DNA of 64,000 nucleotides from the NCBI RefSeq assembly GCF_030272615.1, contig NC_081413.1, positions 606,336,209-606,400,208 on the forward strand, given 5' to 3'. A model generated the notes under the pieces. That model was given only the letters and a program-made list of their open reading frames with translations, searched no databases and was not told the origin of the DNA. Both the position numbers and the translations under genes were made by a program. This DNA is from Cryptomeria japonica. Lineage: Eukaryota; Streptophyta; Pinopsida; Cupressales; Cupressaceae. This document shows positions 20,587 to 30,527 of this stretch, in pieces (position 1 is the stretch's first letter; each line of letters opens with the position of its first letter).

Positions 20587-20600
20587 TTGCTCTGATACCA
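20587..20600 (-). promoter_or_regulatory. Primer binding site, tRNA-iMet type
   Basis: The minus strand reads TGGTATCAGAGCAA two bases after the LTR end. This is the standard initiator-Met primer site of plant retrotransposons. Confidence 0.9.
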
Positions 20601-20602
20601 CA

Positions 20603-21521
20603 TGTAATAACCCACCATAATTAACTCAACAAAATTGATCATTCTTTTTTTTTTGTTTAGTTTAATCGTTGTGTTTGATTCAATCGCATACTCTGGGCAT
20701 CCATCCATTTGGATTAGGCATTCATCCATCCGGGATGAGCATCTAACCATACAGGTTAGGCATTTGTCCATAAGGGACATAAGATTTCATCTATCCAATA
20801 CGAGATAGGCATCTACCCATACGGGGTAGGCATTTATCCAATCGAGATAGGAGGTGCTCTGGCCAGAGACTTAGACTCATCGGGACCATTCGGGTCCTGA
20901 GCCACTCACTAAGTACTACACTCTTCTAATAGAAGTGCACCGAGGTCGCTGTCCTTAGGAGTAATTAAATAACATAATACAAGCTCGAATTCCGACTCGG
21001 AATTTGGCTTAAAGCCTCGAGAAGTCAAGCGAATCCATATGGGATTCCTTCCGAGTATGCATTGAATTACTTTTTCCATTTTAATTATCTTTCAAATTAT
21101 GATTCTATTCAATCCTTCTATACCAAGCCTAGACCCCACCCATGAACGCCTAAGTACGAGGGACAACTCCGTCCCAAGACTGCCTACATACCCACTTCGG
21201 CACGGGATCAAGGCGTAAAGTATGTAGTTCCATTTTCTACTCTATGGTTTGATGTAAATTGATTAAACTTAGTGGGGGGAGTTACATGCAAGGTGGTGGA
21301 GATTCATCTAGAAGCTTCTTATTCTTCCTACAACATGTGCCATAATTGGGAGTGGAAAAATAAATAAATAAAAATAATGCCTTTTGAATTATATTCTCCA
21401 AGGGTGTGTGTGTGTATTCATTTTATTCTTTTATAACATTTATTCAATCATTTTAAGTAATTTAACCAAAAACATAATAGAATTCTATTTAAATCAAAAG
21501 TGATAGAGGAGGGTTGTGACA
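20603..21521 (-). repeat. 5' LTR of the 5.8-kb chromovirus
   Basis: 919 bp from TGTAATAACCCACC to GGGTTGTGACA, colinear with 15764-16682 without gaps. Confidence 0.93.
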
Positions 21522-23129
21522 AATAATTTCTAATTTTATTCATGAATACCATATTTAGAAGAAATGCATAATAAATGAAATAAACCCATTTGAATGATAT
21601 TACCTTTTAAGGTATTTTTCATAATTCTTGCATTTAAGGTTGTAATATAGGAAAAGTGATCTAGACTAACATGTGCATTAACCTAGGATCTATTGTTTTT
21701 CCTATACAACATGTAGAGGTGTGAGTGGGCTTGCCTTACTATCCACAAGGAAGAGCCAAGTTGTCTTCGTCTCACACTTTTGTTGATTACATGTGATTGG
21801 AATTGATTGTGTGTGTGTGTGTGTGTATAAATGAACTTGGTTAGCTATGGTAAAATGACTAAATTTGATAAAATATAGCAACTACAGAGTGAAAAACATA
21901 AATAGTAAGGCATGTGTAAGATGGAGATATAGAGAGGAACTTGGATTTGAAATCTAGAGTTGACTGTGTTAGACAAAAGCATTAGGTATTGTGAAAAAAT
22001 GCAATCACTTGAGAAGCTCTCCACATTTGTCTCCCAAAAATTTGGGCCACTGTAACATTCTCTTTAACTATTTTTTTTGCTTATTTGTACCTCTCTCGTA
22101 GTTGAATATGAACCTACACATAGAAAATGGGGAAAAATGGTTGTGATGTATAGGGGTTTACCTAAGTCAACTCTTGTATTGATTTTCCCGCCTCCACAAC
22201 AACAATGATGAGTGACAGAGTGTGTGCAATTGCAAGGACAAAGGTTGAATAAATGATGAATGATAAAATGACAATATTACCTTAGTTATGAAACCCTCTC
22301 AAGGAGTTCCACGTAAAGTTTTGATGTACAATGTTCCTTGAAGCCTTATAAAATGTTAGTGCATCACATGATGCATAAGAAATATGAATAAACAGTTGTT
22401 TATAGCTTTGTTCTGATGATGTTGAAGATGTAAAGTGCTTGTAGCTTGCTGCTCTTTGATTGCTCTAGATTGAATTGGATTGAAAATGCCTGCTAGCCTT
22501 TATGAATGATAATATATGTTCTTTATATATGGATAACAAGGTTCTTTCAAGTATAGGTTGACAAATAATGATCAAATATGAAGATCAAGATCATATGATG
22601 GAAGTTAAAGGCCGACACTTGCAATATTCAAAACTTGAATCCCTTTTGGTGGTATTGGGACACTGGGCACCCTAGTCCTTCCAAAAGCGACCCTCGAAAA
22701 GAGAAAACCAAGTATTGGGGCCGTTTACGTAAGACCTATCTTAAAAAATTCTTTTGACAATGATTTACTTGTAGACACATTGTTGAAGTTTTAGTGTAGC
22801 ATAGAGCATAAAAGGGCTTAAAACAAACAAGGGGAAACCACACTAAAACAAGTACCGAGTTGAGTTTGTAATTATTAGGGTAAGCAATTTATGATATTAT
22901 AAAGGTTTATTTCATAGGTATGTTGTTGAGTGAAATCCATATCATTTGATCCTATGTGCATGTTTTAAATGTGTTTTTATGAAAGAATCTTGACTTACAT
23001 TTAATATATTTTCTAAAATAAAATGATGGGGAACCAATGAGATCTTGAGCTTACATTCTCATTTTTAATTTGAATTTCTTTAGATGGAGATAAGAACTCT
23101 ATTTAATCTTCACATAAATAAACACATTT
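21522..23129. repeat. Tandem repeat copy B, second part, with ~1.2-kb insertion
   Basis: 21522-21660 continues copy B (ACCATATTTAGAAGAAATGC). Copy B homology resumes near 22880 (AAGGTTTATTTCATAGG) and ends with AGATGGAGATAAGAACT...CTTCACATAAAT. The 1.2 kb between has a (GT)n run near 21808, no coding potential and no identified termini. Confidence 0.6.
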
Positions 23130-23278
23130 TCTTTAGTTAATTTGTTGCCTTTTATTATCATTAAGAAAACATAATAATTGACTGTAATTGTTACTTTGAG
23201 TTAGTGGATAATTTTTAAACTTTTCATGATTACCATATTTAGAAGGAATGCATAATAAATGAGATAAAACTATTTGTA
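23130..23278. repeat. ~537-bp tandem repeat, copy C, truncated
   Basis: It begins TTTAGTTAATTTGTTGCC, contains GATTACCATATTTAGAAGG, and is cut by the Tat-like LTR at 23279. Confidence 0.6.
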
Positions 23279-23355
23279 TGCACATAGACACCTAAAATTG
23301 TCATAGCCTAATTAAATAAATATTTAATTTATTTAATTAATTTGTCCTAAGCCTT
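23279..23355 (+). repeat. Tat-like LTR, left fragment (LINE target)
   Basis: TGCACATAGACACCTAAAATT followed by ATTAAATAAATATTTAATTT blocks resembles the start of the LTR at 53049. Sequence resumes at 44567 after the nested LINE. Confidence 0.5.
23340..23355. repeat. LINE target-site duplication, left copy
   Basis: ATTTGTCCTAAGCCTT here matches ATTTGTCTTAAGCCTT at 44551-44566 in 15 of 16 positions. Confidence 0.88.
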
Positions 23356-23365
23356 CTTTTTTTTT

Positions 23366-24668
23366 GGATCGATAACAGGTTTAATATTTGTATTGATTGA
23401 AAGGAGAGAATTACATGCCTTCAGCTGCTTTGCAACTTTTCCACTATCATAAGACTATATGGGGTATTGAACCTACAAAACTCAAAATGAAACCCGAGAC
23501 AAAAAAACAACACTAACTATGCCTACCACTAAGGTTACATTCCTTATATCAGTGAAAACCCACCAAAAAACCAACAACCTACTAACAGAAATTCCTCACG
23601 AAACCATCCTACCGGAACTAGCCAAAGGCCTCCTCCTTGGAGAAATTGGGGATGACATGACTGGGTCCTGCATTAGACTGTGCCATCCTAGCACTGGTCA
23701 TAGTTCCCTGTCATCCTCCTCACAACTTGTTGCGTTCCATGATCTTCACAATCTTCTGTGGGATTTGATGTCGCACCATCGGCCGCCCATCCTCACCAAT
23801 CAGAGCCTGCGACTTCACCAGGGTCTGCTTGTTGTGTAGTTTCGTCCGCTCTGTCGGACCCATGTTCCGCACAAAGTCCAGCAGATCCCGCCACTCTTTC
23901 CTTGTATCCTCCAACTAGGTTTGAACCAAGCGAGAGGCCAACCACACCACCAGAGGCTACACTGCATCATTCCGCCCGCCTAAGTGCCTCCATGACCCTT
24001 GCTCCATTTACAAACCCACACCAATCTTCGCACGTTTCACCAACTCCGCCAGGCCAACTGACCATTTTGGTCTCAGAACTAGAGATGCCACCCGCACCAC
24101 CTCCTCCCTTGAACTTCCCACCATCAGTGCCAGTGCTAAAGAAAGGAATGATACGTCCAAATTAGTTCATGGGTGACAGTCAGTGTCCAAGAATTCGTCT
24201 CCAAACATCAAACAAACAACCTTCCAAAATTCTTCCTTGTCCACCCTAAATACATTCTTCAGACGATGGCTTGAAATAGGGCCTCGAAAGGCAGGCATTT
24301 GGCCCAGAGTGAGCAACAAGAAATTTGCTTCCATCGTTCTCCTGCCACACAACCAAGAAACAACGCTCGCAAAGGAAATTGCAATCCCTCTTCAAAATGC
24401 CAAAAAATGAGGACCATAATGTCACAAAACGTTGCCACCCCTTCCATTTATTACACCACACACACCACCTCACACCGCACATCGCCAGGAAATCCAAAGT
24501 TCCATTCACTGTCATGATTGCACCTATGCCGCCATTTTCTCTACTTGTTGCCATCGTAATGTAGTCATTCCACATAAGCCTTCCCTAACCCTCACATGCA
24601 TATCTAAAATGGGTTCACACATAGCTTTTCACAACTTCTCGGGTTCCCCTTTCATACTCAATGCTTCT
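23366..24668 (-). other. LINE 3' region downstream of RNase H
   Basis: About 1.3 kb lies between the RNase H end and poly(A). It contains a protein-like minus-strand frame at 23720-23914 (EDTRKEWRDLLDFVRNMG...), and the ORF2 frame itself stays open over 24246-24575 after two stops. These could be an eroded C-terminal extension or chance. Plus-strand frames in this region are Pro/Ser-rich shadows. Confidence 0.5.
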
Positions 24669-25265
24669 TCATACAAATTCTAAGGGATCAAAATCCCTTA
24701 AGTCTTCAAAGAAATTAAAATGTTCAACCAAGGAACCATTTGCACCTACGTTCGAGAGCACATCAACTTCTACATTCACTTCCCTTAGAACATGCGATAC
24801 TTTAAAGTCCTCGAACCCATTCAGGAGGTCATGTATTCTTCTGATATGTTTATCTAGGTGCCAAGCATCCATCCTACCCCTAGCGATGCCATTCACCACT
24901 ATCTAGGAGTCCCCTCCAAGGTGTAGTTTTTTCACCTCCAATTTTTTTGCCATAAGAATTGCTTCAATTGTCGCCTGACACTCAGCTTCATTGTTAGTGC
25001 CATCCACCAATTTCTTTTCTCCAAATGCTAAAATACTACCTTTCTCATCTCGAGCAATGACCCCTGCACCGGAGATCCCAAGATTCCCCCTAGATGCCCC
25101 GTCAAAGTTGATTTTGATCCATCCCCTGTCTGGCGGCATCCACACATGAATTTTTTCAACAACCCTAGGAGGATAAGCCCTCAAAATCCCATTAGCAGGC
25201 CTGAACTTGATCAAAGGCCAACCCACCAGGATACCAACATCAAACTGAGTGAATGGGGTCTTCAC
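24669..25265 (-). pseudogene. LINE RNase H domain
   Basis: Two in-frame pieces separated by a stop near 24900 make a plant RNase H (RVT_3-like). The first has WIKINFDGASRGNLGISGAG (catalytic D) and NNEAECQATIEA (catalytic E). The second starts after GGDS and ends with REVNVEVDVLSN, where the family has NxxAD, so the last Asp region is altered. RNase H removes the RNA template after cDNA synthesis. Confidence 0.82.
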
Positions 25266-25514
25266 CAGGTTTACCTAGGAAGCAGCATTAGAGACTAATT
25301 CTGAAATTTCCCTCTCCAATTTAATCAGAAATCGCTCTATGGGTTCTGTTTTATCCTCAAAGATCTGTCGATTCCATTCTTTCCAAACTTACCACATTAT
25401 TGTTGATGGCATGACCTTCCAAATTGTAGTGAAAGTTGAAGAATTGTTGAAAACTGGCCATGATTTCAGCCAATCTCTTAGGTTCCCTGCCAACGGCCCC
25501 TTCCAACTCAACCT

Positions 25515-26407
25515 CTACAACGCGAATCGCCATGCTTCCTGGGCAAATTCGCATCCTAGAAGAAGATGGTCCACATCTTCCTCCTCCTTCTTACAAAGCA
25601 CACAATGGAAGGGATCCGCAAACCCCATTCTTTTAAGTCTATCCCCGGTCAAAATACGGTTGTTACCTGCCAGCCATGAGAACGCACCTGCTTTGGGTAG
25701 ACAAGCATTGTTCCAATATATCTTTGCTTCCCAATCCACCTTCCTGACATCTTTCTCCAACAAGGTGTACCCCATCTTGACAAAATAAATTCTACTCTTC
25801 GCACCACACCAAATGAGTTCATCTTGCTCCCTGGAACTCGTCACCTCTCTACTTGCTAGGATATTCCTCAACGTCCTTTGATCATCCTCCCCCAAATCTA
25901 GATTGCTAGGATCCTTCCAAGTCATTCTCTGTCCCAGATCGAATGATTCTGGGACCAGAAAATCACTCACTTTGTCTCCCCATTGTTGGGTGGTCTTTTG
26001 AACAATTCACGGAGGAACCCTGACATCCAAGGATGGGCGTCCGTCCCAAGAATCCTACCAAAAACTAGCCTTATGGCCATCTCCTATTCGCCATGTCAGG
26101 TGATTGGTAACTAGGCTTCTACAATTCATTAGAAAGTTCCAAAGGGCATATCCTCTAGTGGGATTTTCAACCGTGAGTATTCTCTCCCTATCTTCATTGT
26201 CCAGATACTTGGCCTAAAGAATTCGTAACCATCTCTGCTCCGGCTTACTATACATCTGCCACACCAACTTCGCCCCATAGCTTCATTGATTAACTTCCAG
26301 TCATGGAGCCCCGCACCACCACCCCCTTTTGGTTTGCAAACTCTATCCCAAGCCATTAAAGGAATTTTGTCCTGATCCTGGTTACCATTCCACAAGAATT
26401 TCCTCAT
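25515..26407 (-). pseudogene. LINE ORF2 RT C-terminal region and zf-RVT
   Basis: 26129-26407 encodes FLWNGNQDQDKIPLMAWD...KPKGGGGAGLHDW, the conserved region behind LINE RT. After a frameshift, 25515-25970 encodes the zf-RVT-like module (CLPKAGAFSWLAGNNRILT, CVLCKKEEEDVDHLLLGCEF). Order and spacing match plant L1 ORF2. Confidence 0.8.
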
Positions 26408-26575
26408 TTTCTATTGAATGTTGTTGATGATCATACTTGGAAGTTTGAAGCAAGCCATGGAAAAAATTGGCATTGCTGAGATTACTGATTTCAACATTAA
26501 AATGTGACCGACCAACGTGAGCCATTTGCTTTTCCAACCCTCCATTTTTACTTTACAACGATCAATTAGCCCTTT

Positions 26576-27976
26576 CTAAATCTCCGTCTTACCAGCTCCA
26601 ACAAAGAGTGGCGTACCAAGAAACTTCCCTAGGAGATGTCCAATTGTAATGCCAAAGAGTCTAGCAATGACCCTCTGAGTGCCTACCTCTATGTGAAAAA
26701 AGAATATCTCCGACTTTTGCCAATTGACCTCCTGTCCAGTGGCCCAGCTAAATCTATCAAGAACTTGTTTCATCACCGTTGCTTCTTGCATGGAAGCGAC
26801 TCTGAAAAGGCAAGTATAATCAACAAACTGAGAATGTGTAGTCAGTTCCACCCCTTTAGCATTCTCAATGCCTTTCCACATCCCCTGAGATCGCTTTCTT
26901 GCAATCGATTGGCCTAATAATTTTGCCAACAAGATGAATAGAAAGGGGGAGATGGGATCCCCTTGGGGAATACCCTGCAAGGTAGGAAAAGAACCTTGGG
27001 GGCTGCCATTGACTAATACCAAAACATTGAACTGCATAATCATACTAGAAATCAACTTAATCCAACCATTATTGAAACCAAACTTAGCAAACACAACCAA
27101 TAGAAAGGACCTGCCAACTCTATCATAGGCTTTCCTGATGTCGAACTTCAACATCATTCTTCTCTGTCTTCTCTTCATAGCCGTGTGTATCGCCTCATGA
27201 GCCACAATAATCCCATCAACAATGTTCCTCCTAGGGGTGAAGCCACTCTGTTCGCAGGATATAAGTTTTTCCAGGATCAATTTGAGTCTATTGGCAATAA
27301 CTTTTGAAATGATTTTGTAAATAGTATTGCACAGCGAGATCGGTCGGAATTCCTCAAAGCACACCAGTTTATCTATATTTGGGATAAGCGCCACCATAGT
27401 ACTATTAAATTCTTTCAGGATAAATCCCCTAGTCTTGGACTCTTCAACCATTGCCAGCAACTCACCGCCTAACAAATCCCAAAAATACTGGTAAAAGAAA
27501 GCTTGAAAGTCGTCCGGGCCCGACGCTTTCTCCCCACCAAGACCAAAAATAGTTGCTTTCAGTTCCTTTAGAGAAACTGGCTCCTCAAGCATCTGATTGT
27601 CCTCCCAAGTATCTAATTGTGGGATCATAGCCAAAAAATCCTCTTTCAATCTGACCTGATCAATCTCGCTCTTGTTTCATAAATTTCCAAAAAAATCAAC
27701 AGCCTCCTGGTTAATCCGGTCAGAATCATCCGTCGAAGTTCCATCCTTCAGACACAGAGATAAAATTCTATTAAGGCTTCTCTTCACCTTGATAGAACTG
27801 TGGAAGAATTTTGTATTTCTATCTCCTGCTCTAATCCAATTCCCGCACGATTTTTGCCTCCAAAAAATCTCTTCCCTCTGCAAAACTTCCCCATATCTAT
27901 AGAGTAGGTCTTTCTCCGTGAGATAGTCCACCTCGTTCATTCCCTCTGCTAAGAGTTTTGAGTTTAGATCCCCCAA
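26576..27976 (-). pseudogene. LINE ORF2 reverse transcriptase
   Basis: The main 357-residue stretch (26576-27649) has EKASGPDDFQAFFYQ, FRPISLCNTIYKIISKVIANR, MLKFDIRKAYD (first catalytic Asp near residue 170) and GIPQGDPISPFLFIL. The catalytic FADD box reads FVDY at residues 275-278, so the second Asp is lost. 27677-27976 is the upstream linker in the same frame, separated by a stop. RT activity is not expected from this copy. Confidence 0.88.
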
Positions 27977-28113
27977 CTCTCCTTCAATCTTTCATTTCTC
28001 TTCGAAGATATTTCCAAATACACTCTATTCCAACTTTTCAGTTTCTGTTTGACATAGCTTAAATTCTTAAAGAACTGAAAGGACAAGATTCCATCAGCCA
28101 CAGGGGCCTCCTT

Positions 28114-28906
28114 CTACCATTGAACAACCTGATCGCTGAAGCCCTGCTCCCTTAACCACATCTTTTCCACCTTAAAAGGGCATCTGAGCGGAACTCCATC
28201 CTTCTGCAAAACTAGTGAGACTGGGAAATGATCCGAGCCGGAGATTGCCAAATCTTCCGCCTCAAAAATAAGGCGAGCCAGGTTCCATCCCCCTGCCAAA
28301 AAGAACCTATCTAGTTTCTCTGCTATGTTAGAGAAACCCAAACGCCTATTAGTCCATGTGAAGTTCCCACCTTTAGCAGCTATTTCAAACAAAGCATTAG
28401 AATCCACAAAGGTCTGAAAATCTATTTGGATCCTGCACATCCTTCTCACCCCTCCTCGCTTGTCCGAGTAGGAAAGGGTGGCATTGAAATTTCCTGCTAC
28501 AATTGTTATGGCAAACTTAATTTCCTCTAGAGTCTTGGTAATTTCCTCCTAGAGCTGGTACTTATCTGTTGTTTTAATAGGGCCATAAATATTGATTAAG
28601 AAACCTGAGAAATTAATAGTCTGTGAGCTTACCTTTGCCATCTGCTAGTATCTAGAGCTTGAGTCTGCTTCCACTTTCACTAATTGGGGGTTCCACAAGA
28701 TTCCCAGGCCACCTGAAGCCCCCTCCACATAAAAAAAAACCAGACCACCTCTGTCTAACACCAAGTATCCTAGCCGCCTCTTCACTACCTAACTTTGTTT
28801 CCTGAATGCAAATTACCTCTGGTTTTGCCTGATCAAATCCTCTTTTGATCATGTGACGCTTGTTAGGAGCATTGCAACCCATGACATTCCATGTTAGGAA
28901 TTTCAT
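28114..28906 (-). pseudogene. LINE ORF2 endonuclease (AP-endonuclease type)
   Basis: ORF2 starts at ATG 28906 with MKFLTWNVMGCN and contains ICIQETKLG. After a frameshift near 28690 a different frame carries NIYGPI and AGNFNATL, where the family has GDFN, so one active-site Asp reads Asn. 28114-28449 ends with GSDHFPVSL, the catalytic Asp-His pair. This domain makes the target nick. The ATG overlaps the ORF1 stop. Confidence 0.85.
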
Positions 28907-30522
28907 TGCTGCCCAGGAGAGAACAAGTCTCTCCTGGATCTAAGAAGTCTGGTCTGTCCCTTCATATTGCCTGCTTCCTCCAACAAATTTTGTCTATTTT
29001 TCCTTCCCCTCATACTCCCTTTAGTCGCCTTATTGGGCTTTGATTTGGTCTGTTTGGTGGTCCTTGTGTCCATCTCCCCTACCTCCACAGACAACCCCAA
29101 TGAATCATCACTTAAGTCATCTTCATCTCCAGATTCCATCTCCTTGGATTTCGCATTGTTCTGCTTGGCCGGGGAAACATGAATATCTTTGAACTTGCCC
29201 GCCTTTAACTCTTCAAACTCTACAACAGTGTCAGAAATTAGTGTCACCAGTAGTCTTCCCATGATTCCAGCCAAAGGTACCTCCCTTCCAGTCCTAAGGG
29301 GAGGAGGTGGTGGGGGAGGAAAAGGAAATCCCACACCGCCTACCCTAGCTTGAGGTTTAAAAACTGGGTCCGACACCGAGATTGATCCAATCGTTGGAAT
29401 GAGACCGCCCCTAAGCACTTCAACACTTGCTGAAACTGCGTGGGTCTCCCCATCATATCCTGCTAGGAGCAATCCACGTGTCAATGCAACCTCCCCTTCA
29501 ACACCTTTCAAATTTGCAGCATCTAAACCTACTGCAGAAACAATGACCAGAGATTGGTCAACCAACTTAGTCTCCATTACATCTTCGGCAACTTCCGTGG
29601 ACACTAACAATTGATCCTTTTTAGCATCGCATTTTAGGCTTGTCGCACCTAGACAAACAATAGAATTGGTGGCCAGAGCCAATTCTGTGAGCGTGACATC
29701 CGACACGTCCTTTGCAGATTCTGTTGATGCTACCAACTGGACCTCCAATGCTCTGTCAGCCCTGCCTTTGCCTTACTGACCTGCCATACATTCAAATTCC
29801 TCATGCCTCCACTCTTTACATGACTTACATTTCACCATGATCTCTTCAACTTCTATCTCTTACCGCCAGAAGCCCTCAAGGGAGCGGATTTCAATGGCCT
29901 TGGGGAGAAAGGGATGGGGTTTCCACATTATGCAGATTCAAGCATACATGCATGAGTCCAGTTTATCAATGGCTTCATCTGATTTGATGAATCTCCCTAG
30001 CTTGTCACCGATTATCTTGAAAACTTCCTCCTTCCAATACTCATGCGGTAAGTTGTACAACCTAATCCATACTGGAATTTCCTCAATGGAGGCTTAATGG
30101 GGATCAAAGTTGGGATCCAATCTTTAATGTAGAACCCTACTCTCTTCATCATGCAAGACCCATTATACATGATTCTAGTTTTTTCCACTTTTGACCCAAC
30201 AATGATTAGGAAAAAGCCGTTAGTTAGGGTTTTGATCTCGAAATGGCCCCCCCATTCCTCATCAACCCATTTCCTTATCTTTTAAAAAGCAGGCCAATCT
30301 CCTCCCCACTTCATGAAGAAGGCTCTAGCCCACAAAACTTGAACCGATTCCTTCCAAGCCGATGAATCAATAAAGATGCTAATGGTTCTCTTTTCCATCG
30401 TCGTTGGTGCCTCCACAATGATGGGTTTCTTAGTAGCTGCTGGTTTTTTCTTCCAAAACCGCTCCTCAGTCTGCTTATTACTCCACTTAGGGAAATTCAG
30501 GATCCTGGAATGGCCCCATTTA
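28903..30522 (-). pseudogene. LINE ORF1 (DUF4283-like, CCHC zinc knuckle), main part
   Basis: From the nested insertion leftward the frame reads ISIFIDSSAWKESVQ...WGGHFEI, then VWIRLYNLPHEYWKEEVF and IGDKLGRF, typical of plant DUF4283 ORF1 proteins. A knuckle KCKSCKEWRHEEFECM (CX2CX4HX4C) follows near 29790-29830. The 281-codon open C-terminus (28903-29748) holds a Pro-rich run, an acidic patch and a basic tail. At least two stops and a shift near 30090 break it. ORF1 proteins bind element RNA. Confidence 0.8.
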
Positions 30523-30527
30523 TTCTT
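30523..30527. repeat. Chromovirus TSD, left (TTCTT)
   Basis: The same five bases flank the element at 44345-44349. Confidence 0.93.

Larger units (their letters stand above)
15764..21521 (-). mobile_element. Chromovirus (Del/Tekay-like Ty3/gypsy) with twin 919-bp LTRs
   Basis: A complete but deleted element: LTR, tRNA-iMet PBS, gag fragment, protease-RT-RNase H-integrase, chromodomain-like tail, polypurine tract, LTR. Flanks are GATAA (15759-15763) and AATAA (21522-21526), a 5-bp target duplication with one change. Removing the element rejoins tandem repeat copy B. Its 5.76-kb length is short for the family because gag is internally deleted. Confidence 0.92.
23356..30522 (-). mobile_element. 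L1-type plant LINE, 3' part (split by chromovirus)
   Basis: A minus-strand LINE with ORF1 (DUF4283-like, CCHC knuckle), ORF2 (endonuclease, RT, zinc-finger RT tail, RNase H), a ~1.3-kb 3' region and a poly(A) tail seen as T9 at 23357-23365. The remaining 5' 201 bp lies at 44350-44550. Excising the nested element gives about 7.4 kb, a plausible full or nearly full length. Several stops and at least three frameshifts inactivate ORF2. Confidence 0.92.

Noticed and set aside
23758-24165. 135-codon plus-strand Pro/Ser-rich ORF
   Set aside because: It is opposite the LINE 3' region and has low-complexity composition expected of a shadow frame.
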